45,016 nt of DNA, taken from the NCBI GenBank assembly GCA_019310785.1, contig JAFDDR010000010.1:1-45016 (forward strand), read 5' to 3'. The stretch is from Deltaproteobacteria bacterium. Its GTDB lineage: Bacteria; Desulfobacterota; DSM-4660; Desulfatiglandales; Desulfatiglandaceae. Within the stretch, counting starts at the first letter, position 1, and each line of letters opens with the position of its first letter. The notes beneath the pieces were generated by a model. The model had not been told where the DNA came from. It worked only from the letters and a program-made list of their open reading frames with translations, and searched no databases. Shown piece by piece: positions 27,061 to 35,950 of this stretch. Position numbers and translations under genes: made by a program.

Positions 27061-30000
27061 CTAATTTGCTATTTTTAATTCCGGCTTAAGCTTCCGTTCC
27101 ACTTTCTGCATGGCATTCTCAATAACGTTTTTATATGCCTCGAGCCTGGTCATGGCACCGGCAACTGCGCTGTGCTCGTCTAACTCTAATATGAGATAGG
27201 CCCTCTCTCCCATAATATACTTGTAAAAATGCTCGATAAAGGAGTCGGCCCCGCACCCGAAATTTGTCAAATGGAGGCCAAAATAGTTTGGATACTTTTT
27301 TACAAATTTGGCGGTCCTCAATATCTGGGCGCCAAGCCCCCAGTACATGGAAGGGAAATCCGAAAGATCCACTGATGATACGTCGATAAAATCCATTGGC
27401 AATGCGTTTACCCCTATCTTGGACAGATTCTGACCCAATCTCAAGTTCAAGCGTTCGTCATAAAGGTTATAGGGCCGGCCTGTCACCACTACAATCGGTT
27501 CATCAGGATCCTGATCCTCAAGAATCTCCTTGCCCTTCTGCTGCAGTTCCCTGACAAACCGCTTCTCCCGCTCTAAGGCATAAACGAGGGCCTTTTTTAT
27601 CTTAGCCTTGCCCACGCCAAGGTCGCGTCCCATTTGTTCCCATATCTCTAAGGCAAGAGAGTCAGCGTCATATTTCAGATGAAGGACCGGGCTAAGGACG
27701 GAATTCGGGTCTATGCCTAAGGCCATGCGGACCATATACGAATTCCCCTGGACCATGGGACAATAAAAACCGGCTTCCGAAGACTCGGGCGTTGGCATGT
27801 TAATAATGTGAGGCATGAAAAGGAATTTTGTCTTTCCGAGAAGTTCTTTGGTGTGGCCGTGGGAGACCTTTACCGGATAACAGGTCTCGGCCACCATGGT
27901 CTCTATCCCTGCCTTAGACAGGTGCGGGTTTGTGGGCGGGGTCAGGACAAGGCGAAATCCGAGCCTGTCAAAAAAATGGGCCCACAAAACAGCGGTCTGA
28001 ATGCCGTAAAGCGCCCTTTGCATTCCCACGGTCGGCCTGTCGTCCACTTCTATCAGGGGTTCCTTTTGCAGTTCTTCATAAACTCCGGCCATGTGCTTTT
28101 GCCAGATCTCCTGCCACAGTGCGAAAAAATTCTGCTTTCTTGATCCCCTTGTTCTTGTCACGTCATAGCGACCGCATTCCCCGCCCCAGATACTCCTGCG
28201 ACCATCAAAGTCATAGATCTTTAATTTGCACTCGTTATGGCAGTTGGGGTCGGCATGGCACACCTTTTCGGTATATTGCATTTGGTCTTTTATGGCGCTG
28301 TCAAGCCCCCTGAAAGTGCTCTCACTTTTGTTTTCCATGCCCATTTTTTCCTGGACACTTATGGCGGCGCCGTAGGCACCCAGGACCTCCCGGTGATCCG
28401 GAACTATAAGAGCTCTTCCGAGGACATTTTCAAAGGCGGCCACTACCCCCTTGTTCAAGGAAGGGCCTCCTAAGAACATCACCCTTCTGCCGATCTTTCG
28501 TTTTCCCACCACCCGGTTCAGATAATTGTGTACAATCGCGTAACACAAACCGGCTATCAGGTCCTTCTCTCTCACCCCCTTCTGTTGATACGACACAAGG
28601 TCCGATTCCATAAACACGGTGCATCTCTCGGCTAACTTGATCGGCGCTTTCGATGAAAGCGCGATCTGTTGAAACTCATCCACAATATTAATCCCGTGTT
28701 TATTGGCAAGTTCATGCAAAAAGCTTCCCGTCCCCGCGGCGCAGACCTTGTTCATATCGAAATCCAGCGGATACGTATTGGAAATAGAAACATATTTCGA
28801 GTCCTGCCCTCCTATCTCGAAGATGGTGTCCACGTCCGGATCGATCTCCACGGCACCCCTTGCATGGGCCGTTATCTCGTCAAGGATCAAATCCACATTG
28901 AGAAAATCTCCCACCACGTTCCTGCCGGAGCCTGTCGTGGCAGTTCCCACGATTTCAACCTTTTTCCCCACATCATCGCGGATGGACTTTAAAAGAGACT
29001 GTGTGACTTCAATGGGTTTACCCTGAGTATGCACATAGCTCTTGTGGACGATCTCGCGGTCCTCGCTCATGAGGGCGTATTTGGTGGTGGTGGAACCGAC
29101 ATCAATACCAAGGTAGACCCTCATCTCTTTACGAATGAACTTTTTCTGAATTGCTTTGGTATCCGGGAAAACGGTCTGCTTCAATTCCAGCCTCGGAGCG
29201 ACAGGGACTGAAACCTCGCGGCCCAAACCAATGGTCTTGAGTGCCTTTAGATTCACCCGGTCTTCTCTGTCTGCATCCAGGGCCTGCAACGCGACTCCCA
29301 GGGCGCCTATGGAGGTATTGCAGGGAGGAACGATCAATCCCGGAAAATAGTTTTTAAATGCCTTTACCTGGAGATCGTTCAGGGAAAGACCGCCAATAAA
29401 AATAATGGGTTCGTCAAGGTCCCGGTTGTTGACAATGGTACTCATATAATTCCTGGCGTTTCCAATGTGCAGGCCGTAGATAATATCCTCTAATTTTTCC
29501 CCCTTGTTCTGGAGGTGAATCATGTCGGACTTTGTAAACACGGTGCACCGGCAAGCCACATTGGCCGGCTTATCGCTCTTTTTGCCCAACCGGATAAAAT
29601 CAGTTAGTATCCGGTCAATGTGATTGCCGGAAATATCTTTTTCTTTGGAATACATGGACATGGCCAACCGCTGGGCCTGCTGATCAATAAAGGAACCTGT
29701 ACCGGACGCACAGGGGCCGTTGGTGCTAAAATGTTCCAGTTCCCAATCACCCGGGCCCTCCGGACCAGCCTCATTCAAATGCTTGACCTGCAAAAGCGCC
29801 GTGTCCTGCCCTCCCATGCTGATAATTGACCTGACATCCGGTCTTACAAAAATCGCCCCAAGGACCTGGCTTATGGTCTCGAATTCATAGAAAGTCCCTA
29901 AGTCCTCGCTGAATTTCTTCCCGTGGTTTCCGGTAAAACAGATAGAACGTATCTTTTCTTCAACGAATTTATCATACAGGTCCTGAATAAGGGTCAGTAC

Positions 30001-30168
30001 CGCTTCTTCCACTTTGCCTAAGTGACGCTTATAAGGGGCCTCAAAAATGATCTCCCTTTTTTCATTCAGCACAATGCAATTCAAGCTGACAGCGCCTGCA
30101 TCAATCCCTAAGTATAATTGATTAGAATCCTGATGCGATTTTTTCTTGTCTTTAGATGTCTTTTCCAT
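27061..30168 (-). CDS. Double ASKHA-domain CoA dehydratase activase with DUF2229 region
   Basis: The 1035 residues contain two BadF/BcrA-type ATPase domains. Domain 1 begins LYLGIDAGAVSLN (about 18), with SMGGQDTA, CASGTGSF and CRCTVF. Domain 2 begins VYLGIDVGSTTTKYAL (about 351), with TATTGSGRNV, IGGQDSKY, CAAGTGSFLH and ERCTVF. In activases the last two motifs carry the Cys ligands of an ATP-gated [4Fe-4S] cluster. A Cys cluster (CHADPNCHNECK ... CGRYD) links to a DUF2229-type region (VAETCYPVKVSHG, TGRPYNLYDERLN, TNFGCGADSF). It would reductively activate the downstream dehydratase-like protein. Its start overlaps the radical SAM gene by 17 bases. Confidence 0.88.
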   Translation of the reverse strand: MEKTSKDKKKSHQDSNQLYLGIDAGAVSLNCIVLNEKREIIFEAPYKRHLGKVEEAVLTLIQDLYDKFVEEKIRSICFTGNHGKKFSEDLGTFYEFETISQVLGAIFVRPDVRSIISMGGQDTALLQVKHLNEAGPEGPGDWELEHFSTNGPCASGTGSFIDQQAQRLAMSMYSKEKDISGNHIDRILTDFIRLGKKSDKPANVACRCTVFTKSDMIHLQNKGEKLEDIIYGLHIGNARNYMSTIVNNRDLDEPIIFIGGLSLNDLQVKAFKNYFPGLIVPPCNTSIGALGVALQALDADREDRVNLKALKTIGLGREVSVPVAPRLELKQTVFPDTKAIQKKFIRKEMRVYLGIDVGSTTTKYALMSEDREIVHKSYVHTQGKPIEVTQSLLKSIRDDVGKKVEIVGTATTGSGRNVVGDFLNVDLILDEITAHARGAVEIDPDVDTIFEIGGQDSKYVSISNTYPLDFDMNKVCAAGTGSFLHELANKHGINIVDEFQQIALSSKAPIKLAERCTVFMESDLVSYQQKGVREKDLIAGLCYAIVHNYLNRVVGKRKIGRRVMFLGGPSLNKGVVAAFENVLGRALIVPDHREVLGAYGAAISVQEKMGMENKSESTFRGLDSAIKDQMQYTEKVCHADPNCHNECKLKIYDFDGRRSIWGGECGRYDVTRTRGSRKQNFFALWQEIWQKHMAGVYEELQKEPLIEVDDRPTVGMQRALYGIQTAVLWAHFFDRLGFRLVLTPPTNPHLSKAGIETMVAETCYPVKVSHGHTKELLGKTKFLFMPHIINMPTPESSEAGFYCPMVQGNSYMVRMALGIDPNSVLSPVLHLKYDADSLALEIWEQMGRDLGVGKAKIKKALVYALEREKRFVRELQQKGKEILEDQDPDEPIVVVTGRPYNLYDERLNLRLGQNLSKIGVNALPMDFIDVSSVDLSDFPSMYWGLGAQILRTAKFVKKYPNYFGLHLTNFGCGADSFIEHFYKYIMGERAYLILELDEHSAVAGAMTRLEAYKNVIENAMQKVERKLKPELKIAN

Positions 30169-31081
30169 TGCTCAAATAATAAATCTCTCCCGAATGTTCC
30201 TGCCTGGATATGTACCCTTTAATTAGAAGGCCCTTGACAAGGTCCTCAACGTCATCTGAAGATAGACCCATGGCATTTACAATGTCAATAGACCTGAGCG
30301 GCCTCCTTTTGACCATATCTAATAAATCCCTGATCAGGGTATCTGCTTTCCCCTTTTTCGCTGCAACAGGGACCCCGGCAATAATCTCCGCTTTTTCACC
30401 AAGAAATACCTTTATATCTTCCAACCTTTTCCTGTCAAGGGAGATAGCCCTTTTATCCGCCGGGGGGCGCAAAACCGTATTTAGCTGGATTTTTTCAGGA
30501 TTTATCCTGTTAATCACGGTTTTCAGCCCTTCCACTTCTTTTTCCGTATCATTGATACCGGCCAAAAGGACAATCTCAAGGAACAGCAGTCCCTTATAAT
30601 CCTTTCGCAGCCTTTTTAGCCCGTCAACAACAATGTTCAATTCAAGCCCCGGGTGGGGCCTGTGGATCATCCTGAAGGTATCTTCAAAGGCGCTTGAAAG
30701 CGTCGGCATAATAATATCCGCTTTAAGCACACGCCTCCTAATCTCCTCTTTCCAGAATAGGGAACCGTTTGTCAAAAGCGCAACCTTTATTTCTGTGATC
30801 TCTTTTATGGAATCGATGACTTCATTGATCCGGGAATATAGTGTGGGTTCGCCCGATCCCGCCAAGGTCACGGCATCCGGTTCAGTTTTCATAAGTTTCT
30901 TCTCGATTTCATAGACCACTTCCCTGAAAGGCACAAAAGGCCCCGGCTCTATGGTCTTTGATGTGGTTCTTCCCACCTCACAATACAAACAGTCAAAGGT
31001 GCAGGTCTTGGGCGGGATAAGATCAACCCCTAATGACAGGCCCAACCGTCTTGAAGGAACCGGCCCGAATACATATGACAT
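30152..31081 (-). CDS. Radical SAM protein (COG0731-like) with C-terminal winged helix
   Basis: The 309-residue protein starts MSYVFGPVPSRRLGLSLGVDL, the family's characteristic opening. The cluster motif CTFDCLYC, LAGSGEPTLYS (SAM contact), LLTNGSLF and ILMPTLSSAFED-type segments follow. The last 55 residues look like a winged helix (RPLRSIDIVNAMGLSSDDVEDLVKGLLIKG). I place the start at 31081, with GGAG eight bases upstream; 30 further in-frame codons run toward repeat copy D without support. It heads the operon with activase and dehydratase-like genes, overlapping the first by 17 bases. COG0731 proteins are poorly characterised; a link to the dehydratase system is inferred only from this coupling. 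Confidence 0.85.
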   Translation of the reverse strand: MSYVFGPVPSRRLGLSLGVDLIPPKTCTFDCLYCEVGRTTSKTIEPGPFVPFREVVYEIEKKLMKTEPDAVTLAGSGEPTLYSRINEVIDSIKEITEIKVALLTNGSLFWKEEIRRRVLKADIIMPTLSSAFEDTFRMIHRPHPGLELNIVVDGLKRLRKDYKGLLFLEIVLLAGINDTEKEVEGLKTVINRINPEKIQLNTVLRPPADKRAISLDRKRLEDIKVFLGEKAEIIAGVPVAAKKGKADTLIRDLLDMVKRRPLRSIDIVNAMGLSSDDVEDLVKGLLIKGYISRQEHSGEIYYLSNGKDI

Positions 31082-31158
31082 TCGTCGAACTCCGTTATTG
31101 GTTGACTGGTATCCGTTCATGCCGTTCATGGAGTAAGGGAGATAGTCGAAATCCCGAA

Positions 31159-31332
31159 TAACAAATCCCAAATATCAAATGGTTCGACAGGCTCACCATC
31201 CTGAGCGAAGTCGAAGGACAAATTCCAATGACTGAAATTCAAAATTCCAAACAAGTTTTGAGAATCCCTATGTCAAAACCTAATGAACGAACTCTCCATG
31301 TGGGAACCAAGCTTGGTGCTTGGAATTTGGGA
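31159..31332 (-). repeat. Interspersed repeat copy D, partial
   Basis: The 39-bp core is exact at 31181-31219, in the orientation of copy C. Flanks keep the AAATCCCAAATATCAAATG and GGTGCTTGGAATTTGG tracts but lack the segment shared by A-C beyond the core. It lies between polA and the radical SAM operon. Confidence 0.8.
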
Positions 31333-31395
31333 TTTCTAATACTCCGTGAACGGATACATTATCTGTTATTGGCAAATACCGTTTAGGTTCTCTGA

Positions 31396-34089
31396 CTAAT
31401 GTGCCTCATCCCAGTTCCTGCCCTTATTGATATCCACCTTCAGCGGAACGCGCAAAGTATACACCTCTTCCATTTCTTCCTTGATCATGGGCATGACCCG
31501 TTCCACTTCCTGCTCCGGCACCTCAAAAACGAGCTCATCGTGGACCTGGAGCAGCATCTTTGATTCAAACCCTTCTTCCTTAAGGCGTCCGTGGATATTG
31601 ATCATGGCCTTTTTGATCAGGTCCGCAGCCGTGCCCTGGATAGGAGTATTAACGGCCATGCGCTCTGCCTCGGAACGAATCCTGTTATTACCATGCTCAA
31701 TATCCGGCAGATACCGTCTCCTGTTAAAGAGCGTCGTGACATAACCCGATTCCTTAGCTGTTTCAATCATCTCATCCCGGTATCTTTTAACACCCTGATA
31801 CCTGTCATAGTAAGAAGCAATATAATCCTTGGCAGTTTTATGATCTATGCTTAGTTCCTCACTCAACTTCCGGGGACCCATCCCATAGATAATGCCGAAG
31901 TTTATGGCCTTTGCAATACGCCTCGTTTCAGGGGTGACAGGCTCATCTCCGGCGGTCAGGATTTCCGAAGCAGTGCGGGTATGGATATCCTCATCATGCG
32001 TAAACGCCTCTATAAATGCCTCATCTTTTGAATAATGGGCAAAGACCCTGAGCTCCACCTGGCTGTAATCTGCCGACACTAAGTAATGACCCGCTTCTGC
32101 CACAAACCCTTTTCTAATCTCCCGGCCTTCCTCTCCGCGAATGGGGATATTCTGCAGGTTCGGGTCACTGCTGCTCAATCGTCCCGTTGCGGTTACGGTC
32201 TGGTTATAGGAGGTATGGACCCTTCCGGTAGATGGGTCAACCATCTTGACCAATGCATCCAGATATGTAGATTTGAGCTTTGAAAGGGTCCTGTAACGCA
32301 GTATCAACTTAGGTATCTTATGGGGAAAGGCGCAGAGCTTTTTCAGGACCCTGACGTCCGTAGAATACCTTTTGGTCTTGGCCGTCTTTTTCTGGACCGG
32401 GAGTTGAAGCTTTTCAAAAAGCACCTCGCCCAACTGCTGCGGGGAATTGATGTTAAATTCCATGCCCGCCTCATTAAATATATCCCTTTCCAACTCCTTC
32501 AACTGCCCGGAAAAACGGGACGACATCTGTTGAAAAAAATCGACATCAATCCTGATACCCGTAATTTCCATGTCCATGAGCACGGGCAATAGCTTCATCT
32601 CCAGGTCATAAAAGAGTGCCTCGTTTTTGTCCGATTTGAGCTTCTCATCTAAAATTTGCCACAATCTCATGGTGATATCCGCATCTTCACCGGAATATTC
32701 TTTAGCCTTTTCCACATCTACCTCAGAAAAATTGAGTGCATTCTTTCCTTTTCCCGTCACTTCATGATAGCTGATCATTTTGTGATTCAGGTAGCGCTGT
32801 GCTAAGTAATCGAGGTTATGCTGCCTCAAACCCGGATTGATGACATATGAGGCAATCATGGTGTCAAAATATATCCCTTTGAGTGCCACCCCATGCTTTT
32901 TGAGCACCTCCGCATCATATTTGATATTCTGCCCCACCTTTTTGATCTTTTCGTCTTCCAGCACGCCTTTCAGGATCTCTGCGGCTTCCGACCATTTTAG
33001 CTGGGACGGGGCCCCTAAATAGAGGTGTGTAAGGGGGAGATAGGTTGCTTTATCTTCATCGCAGGAAAAGGAAATGCCCACTAATTTGGCCACAAGAGGA
33101 TTCGTGCTCGTGGTCTCCGTGTCAACGGAAAAAATGCCATTCGACCTTATTTGTCTTACTAAGGTCTGCAACGTCTCTTTTGAAAGACATAGGCTGTAAT
33201 CCTTATCCCCTTCTTTTCTTGTGGCAAATTGCTCCCATAAACCCTTGAATTCCTGTTCTCTGAAGATATCTGCCAGTTCGTCACCAAGGGGTTCACCCAC
33301 CTTGAGAGGTTCAATGCTCTCGTCAACAGGCACAAAACGATCAATGGTGACCAGCTTTTTGCTCAGGATGGCCTGATCCCGGAATTGCTGGAGGTTTTGT
33401 TTCAGTTTCTTTTTCTTTATTTCACCGGCACGCTCTAAGACATTTTCAAAAGACCCAAACTCCCGGATAAGACCAACCGCGGTCTTTTCGCCAACGCCTG
33501 GGACGCCCGGAATATTGTCCGTACTGTCACCGGAAAGACCCATTACATCTATGAACTTTTCCGGTTCAAAGCCGTAGGTCTTTTTAAGAGATACATAATC
33601 CGTAACCTTGTCCTTCATAGTGTCCCACATGCATACGCTGGGCGTAATAATTTGCCTGAAATCCTTGTCCCCGGTCACCATAACAACCTTAAAACCCTTT
33701 TCTTCACATACTCTGGCCAAAGTCCCGATTATGTCGTCGGCCTCATACCCAACCTTTTCCATCATTTTGATATTCATGTTTTTCACGATTGACTTGATGA
33801 CAGGGATCTGTGCGGCCATATCATCCGGCATTGGGGGCCGGTTGGCCTTATAATCCGCATATATCTCATGTCTGAAGGTGGGTCCCCTGGCATCAAATAC
33901 AATGGCAAGATACTCTGGTTTTTTGTCCGCAAGAAGCTTCATGACCATCTTGGTAAAACCAAGAGATGCGTTGGTGGGAAAGCCCTTGGAATTGGCGAGG
34001 TTCCTTATGGCGTGGTAGGCCCGGTGAATATATGAACTTCCGTCTATGAGATAGACTGTTTCTTTTCCTTGTGTCATGTCCGCAATCAT
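31396..34089 (-). CDS. polA: DNA polymerase I
   Basis: The 897-residue protein has all three domains. The 5'-3' exonuclease has LIDGSSYIHRAYHA, GYEADDIIGTLA and GDKDFRQII near the N-terminus. The 3'-5' proofreading domain has the active DxE in FSVDTETTSTNPL, plus FDTMIASYV and the C-terminal YSGEDADIT. The polymerase has motif A (SADYSQVELRVFAHYS), motif B (RRIAKAINFGIIYGMG) and motif C (LLQVHDELVFEVPE). It performs gap repair and Okazaki fragment processing. The retained proofreading acids set it apart from many Gram-positive homologues. The start could be M1 (34089) or M5 (34077); neither has a clear ribosome site. Confidence 0.97.
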   Translation of the reverse strand: MIADMTQGKETVYLIDGSSYIHRAYHAIRNLANSKGFPTNASLGFTKMVMKLLADKKPEYLAIVFDARGPTFRHEIYADYKANRPPMPDDMAAQIPVIKSIVKNMNIKMMEKVGYEADDIIGTLARVCEEKGFKVVMVTGDKDFRQIITPSVCMWDTMKDKVTDYVSLKKTYGFEPEKFIDVMGLSGDSTDNIPGVPGVGEKTAVGLIREFGSFENVLERAGEIKKKKLKQNLQQFRDQAILSKKLVTIDRFVPVDESIEPLKVGEPLGDELADIFREQEFKGLWEQFATRKEGDKDYSLCLSKETLQTLVRQIRSNGIFSVDTETTSTNPLVAKLVGISFSCDEDKATYLPLTHLYLGAPSQLKWSEAAEILKGVLEDEKIKKVGQNIKYDAEVLKKHGVALKGIYFDTMIASYVINPGLRQHNLDYLAQRYLNHKMISYHEVTGKGKNALNFSEVDVEKAKEYSGEDADITMRLWQILDEKLKSDKNEALFYDLEMKLLPVLMDMEITGIRIDVDFFQQMSSRFSGQLKELERDIFNEAGMEFNINSPQQLGEVLFEKLQLPVQKKTAKTKRYSTDVRVLKKLCAFPHKIPKLILRYRTLSKLKSTYLDALVKMVDPSTGRVHTSYNQTVTATGRLSSSDPNLQNIPIRGEEGREIRKGFVAEAGHYLVSADYSQVELRVFAHYSKDEAFIEAFTHDEDIHTRTASEILTAGDEPVTPETRRIAKAINFGIIYGMGPRKLSEELSIDHKTAKDYIASYYDRYQGVKRYRDEMIETAKESGYVTTLFNRRRYLPDIEHGNNRIRSEAERMAVNTPIQGTAADLIKKAMINIHGRLKEEGFESKMLLQVHDELVFEVPEQEVERVMPMIKEEMEEVYTLRVPLKVDINKGRNWDEAH

Positions 34090-34241
34090 ACTTTAACAAC
34101 TCAGAAACCAAAAGAAATATTTTCAGAGGAAAATTTGTCAAAACCTCATCCTTTTAGTGGTGCAGGGCGTAATGCCTATTCTCGGACAGCCTCCTATGAG
34201 CCGTTATATTTGGGGTTTGACCATGACATCGTCTTTTCTTT

Positions 34242-35420
34242 TTAAAAGACCGCGCGATATACCTGTATTACAATAGAAAATGGTGGTTTTTCCTCTTTAT
34301 CCCCGGAACGGACTCCATTTACACCTTCAATAACTGAAATAATGCTTCTCAAAGGATAGCTTTTCAACAATTCGTCGTCAATTATTACTATGCTGAAAAT
34401 GTCGTCCCCGACTTTTACAAGATTGGCGCCTTTAATGTCAGCAGTACTATCATAATTTATGCCGATATCCTGGCCTTCATATTTTTTGAGTACTTCCTTA
34501 ATTTTCGACTTTGGTTTCAACTGCTTTGTTATATCGTCTACCCTCTTTTGAAGTTTCTTTTTTTCTTCCTCCTCTTTCTGTTTTCTCAAAGCCTCGGCCT
34601 TTTCCTCTTCCTCTTCTTTCCGCTTTCTCAAAGCCTCGGCCTTTTCTTCCTCCTCTTTCCGCTTTCTCAAAGCCTCGGCCTTTTCTTCCTCCTCTTTCCG
34701 CTTTCTCAAAGCCTCGGCTTTTTCTTCCTCCTCTTTCTGTTTTCTTAGTGCCTCGGCCTTTTTTTCCTCCTCTTTTTGTTTTCTCAAAGCCTCGGCCTTT
34801 TTTTCCTCCTCTTTCTGTTTTCTTAGTGCCTCGGCCTTTTCTTTCTCTTCTTTCTGTTTTCTCAGGGCCTCGGCCTTTTTTTCCTCCTCTTTCTGTTTTC
34901 TCAAAGCTTCGGCCTTTTCCTCTTCCTCTTTTTGCTTTCTTAGTGCCTCGGCCTTTTCTTCCTTCTCCTTCTGCTTTCTCAAAACCTCGGCCCTTTCTTC
35001 TTCCTCTTTCTGTTTTTTTAAAGCCTCGGCCCTTTCTTTCTCTTCCTTCTGCCTTTCTAAAACCTCGGTCTTTTTTTCCTCTTCTTCTTTCTTATTCAAA
35101 AGTTCCGCCTTTTTTTCTTCGTCAGTCTCTTCTCTCGCCTGAATCTCGTAATATTTCAGGAAAATAATCCCGCATTTAGAGCATTCCACAGACAATGGAT
35201 CAGTCTCTTCTCCACATTTGGGGCATAGAAACGGTTTTTCTTTTTGATCATCAGTTTCAAAAACCGAGTCCGTCACGTCATCAGTGCTTTGTTTCTCCTT
35301 CCCAAATAACGGCTGAAGTTCAGGAAATAATGCAAAGGAACTCCCGCATTTAGTACACTCTTCTGATGGAAATGAATTTTCATGCCCGCATTTAGGGCAT
35401 GTGATCTTCTTTTTATCCAT
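34242..35420 (-). CDS. Zinc-ribbon protein with a long charged-helix repeat domain
   Basis: The 392-residue protein has two N-terminal zinc ribbons (C8/C11/C22/C25 and C66/C69/C80/C83). Residues about 104-290 follow, made of some 14 near-identical 13-residue units of the type AEALRKQKEEEEK. A compact C-terminal region of about 100 residues (KEVLKKYEGQDIGINY ... GDDIFSIVIIDDELLKSYPL) closes the protein. The repeat is 39 bases per unit in the DNA. Thirteen residues do not fit heptads, and alternating Glu and Lys/Arg suggest a stable single alpha-helix spacer rather than a coiled coil. The family is not recognised; no signal peptide is seen, so it is probably cytosolic. Copy number may vary between strains. 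Confidence 0.7.
   Translation of the reverse strand: MDKKKITCPKCGHENSFPSEECTKCGSSFALFPELQPLFGKEKQSTDDVTDSVFETDDQKEKPFLCPKCGEETDPLSVECSKCGIIFLKYYEIQAREETDEEKKAELLNKKEEEEKKTEVLERQKEEKERAEALKKQKEEEERAEVLRKQKEKEEKAEALRKQKEEEEKAEALRKQKEEEKKAEALRKQKEEKEKAEALRKQKEEEKKAEALRKQKEEEKKAEALRKQKEEEEKAEALRKRKEEEEKAEALRKRKEEEEKAEALRKRKEEEEEKAEALRKQKEEEEKKKLQKRVDDITKQLKPKSKIKEVLKKYEGQDIGINYDSTADIKGANLVKVGDDIFSIVIIDDELLKSYPLRSIISVIEGVNGVRSGDKEEKPPFSIVIQVYRAVF
34553..35111 (-). repeat. 39-bp tandem repeat array inside the zinc-ribbon gene
   Basis: About 14 units of 39 bases encode the AEALRKQKEEEEK module. Neighbouring units near 34600-34740 are almost identical in DNA, while those near 35000-35100 have diverged. 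One unit has an extra codon (EEEEE). In-frame length variation by slippage or recombination is expected. Any long reading frame on the opposite strand here is a shadow. Confidence 0.9.
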
Positions 35421-35663
35421 TTTTTCTTCCCCTTTCCCATTTTATTTCACCCTTTAGAATGCTCGAAAAACAAAGGGACGCAAACCTTTGGCAAAGAAAA
35501 CTTTCACTGTTTATTCAAAGACTTAACCCAACAGGAGTCAACAGGCATTATTCTTAAAAGCATAATGCCACAAGGAACAAAAAAAGTCAAAAATCACTAT
35601 AATCCGGCTGTGGAGTCGCCACGCTAACTTAGTGAATAGTATAGCTTTACGTTCCAAAAACAG
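35421..35663. other. Gap upstream of the zinc-ribbon gene
   Basis: No gene is seen. The left end contains the GGGG ribosome site for the leftward zinc-ribbon gene. Confidence 0.35.
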
Positions 35664-35868
35664 GTGTTTTCAGGCCCTATGTCGCCCCTTTTGACCCCAA
35701 AATGGGCACCATAAGGAATAGAGGGCTCTCGAAGTTGCTAAGATTCTCCTGCTTCGATACTTTTTCTTGATTTTACCCTGACACAAAAAAGCCCCGTTCC
35801 CTTTACTAAGAGTGAATAATGCGCTTTTTGCCCCTGAAAAGGTCGATATAGGGCCTAAACAAGGGTGT
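35664..35868. mobile_element. MITE-like element with imperfect terminal inverted repeats
   Basis: The left end (35664-35697) reads GTGTTTTCAGGCCCTATGTC and the right end (35830-35868), on the other strand, TTGTTTAGGCCCTATATCGA. They share AGGCCCTAT-TCG and a TTTT that follows. The 205-base unit has no coding capacity. It looks like a miniature inverted-repeat transposable element or a solo remnant; I did not identify a parent insertion sequence. Confidence 0.5.
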
Positions 35869-35950
35869 CTTTATGTTTGAGCTATAATAGGTTGAGCTAA
35901 TTAGCGTGGCCCGACCCCATCTCCTCATGGGTGCCCCCTCTTTTTTCCTG

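Noticed and set aside
34511-35167. Long reading frame on the plus strand across the 39-bp repeat array
   Set aside because: It is the antisense of the repeat; composition (PFLPPLSAFSKPR units) simply mirrors the AEALRKQKEEEEK array, and there is no ribosome site.
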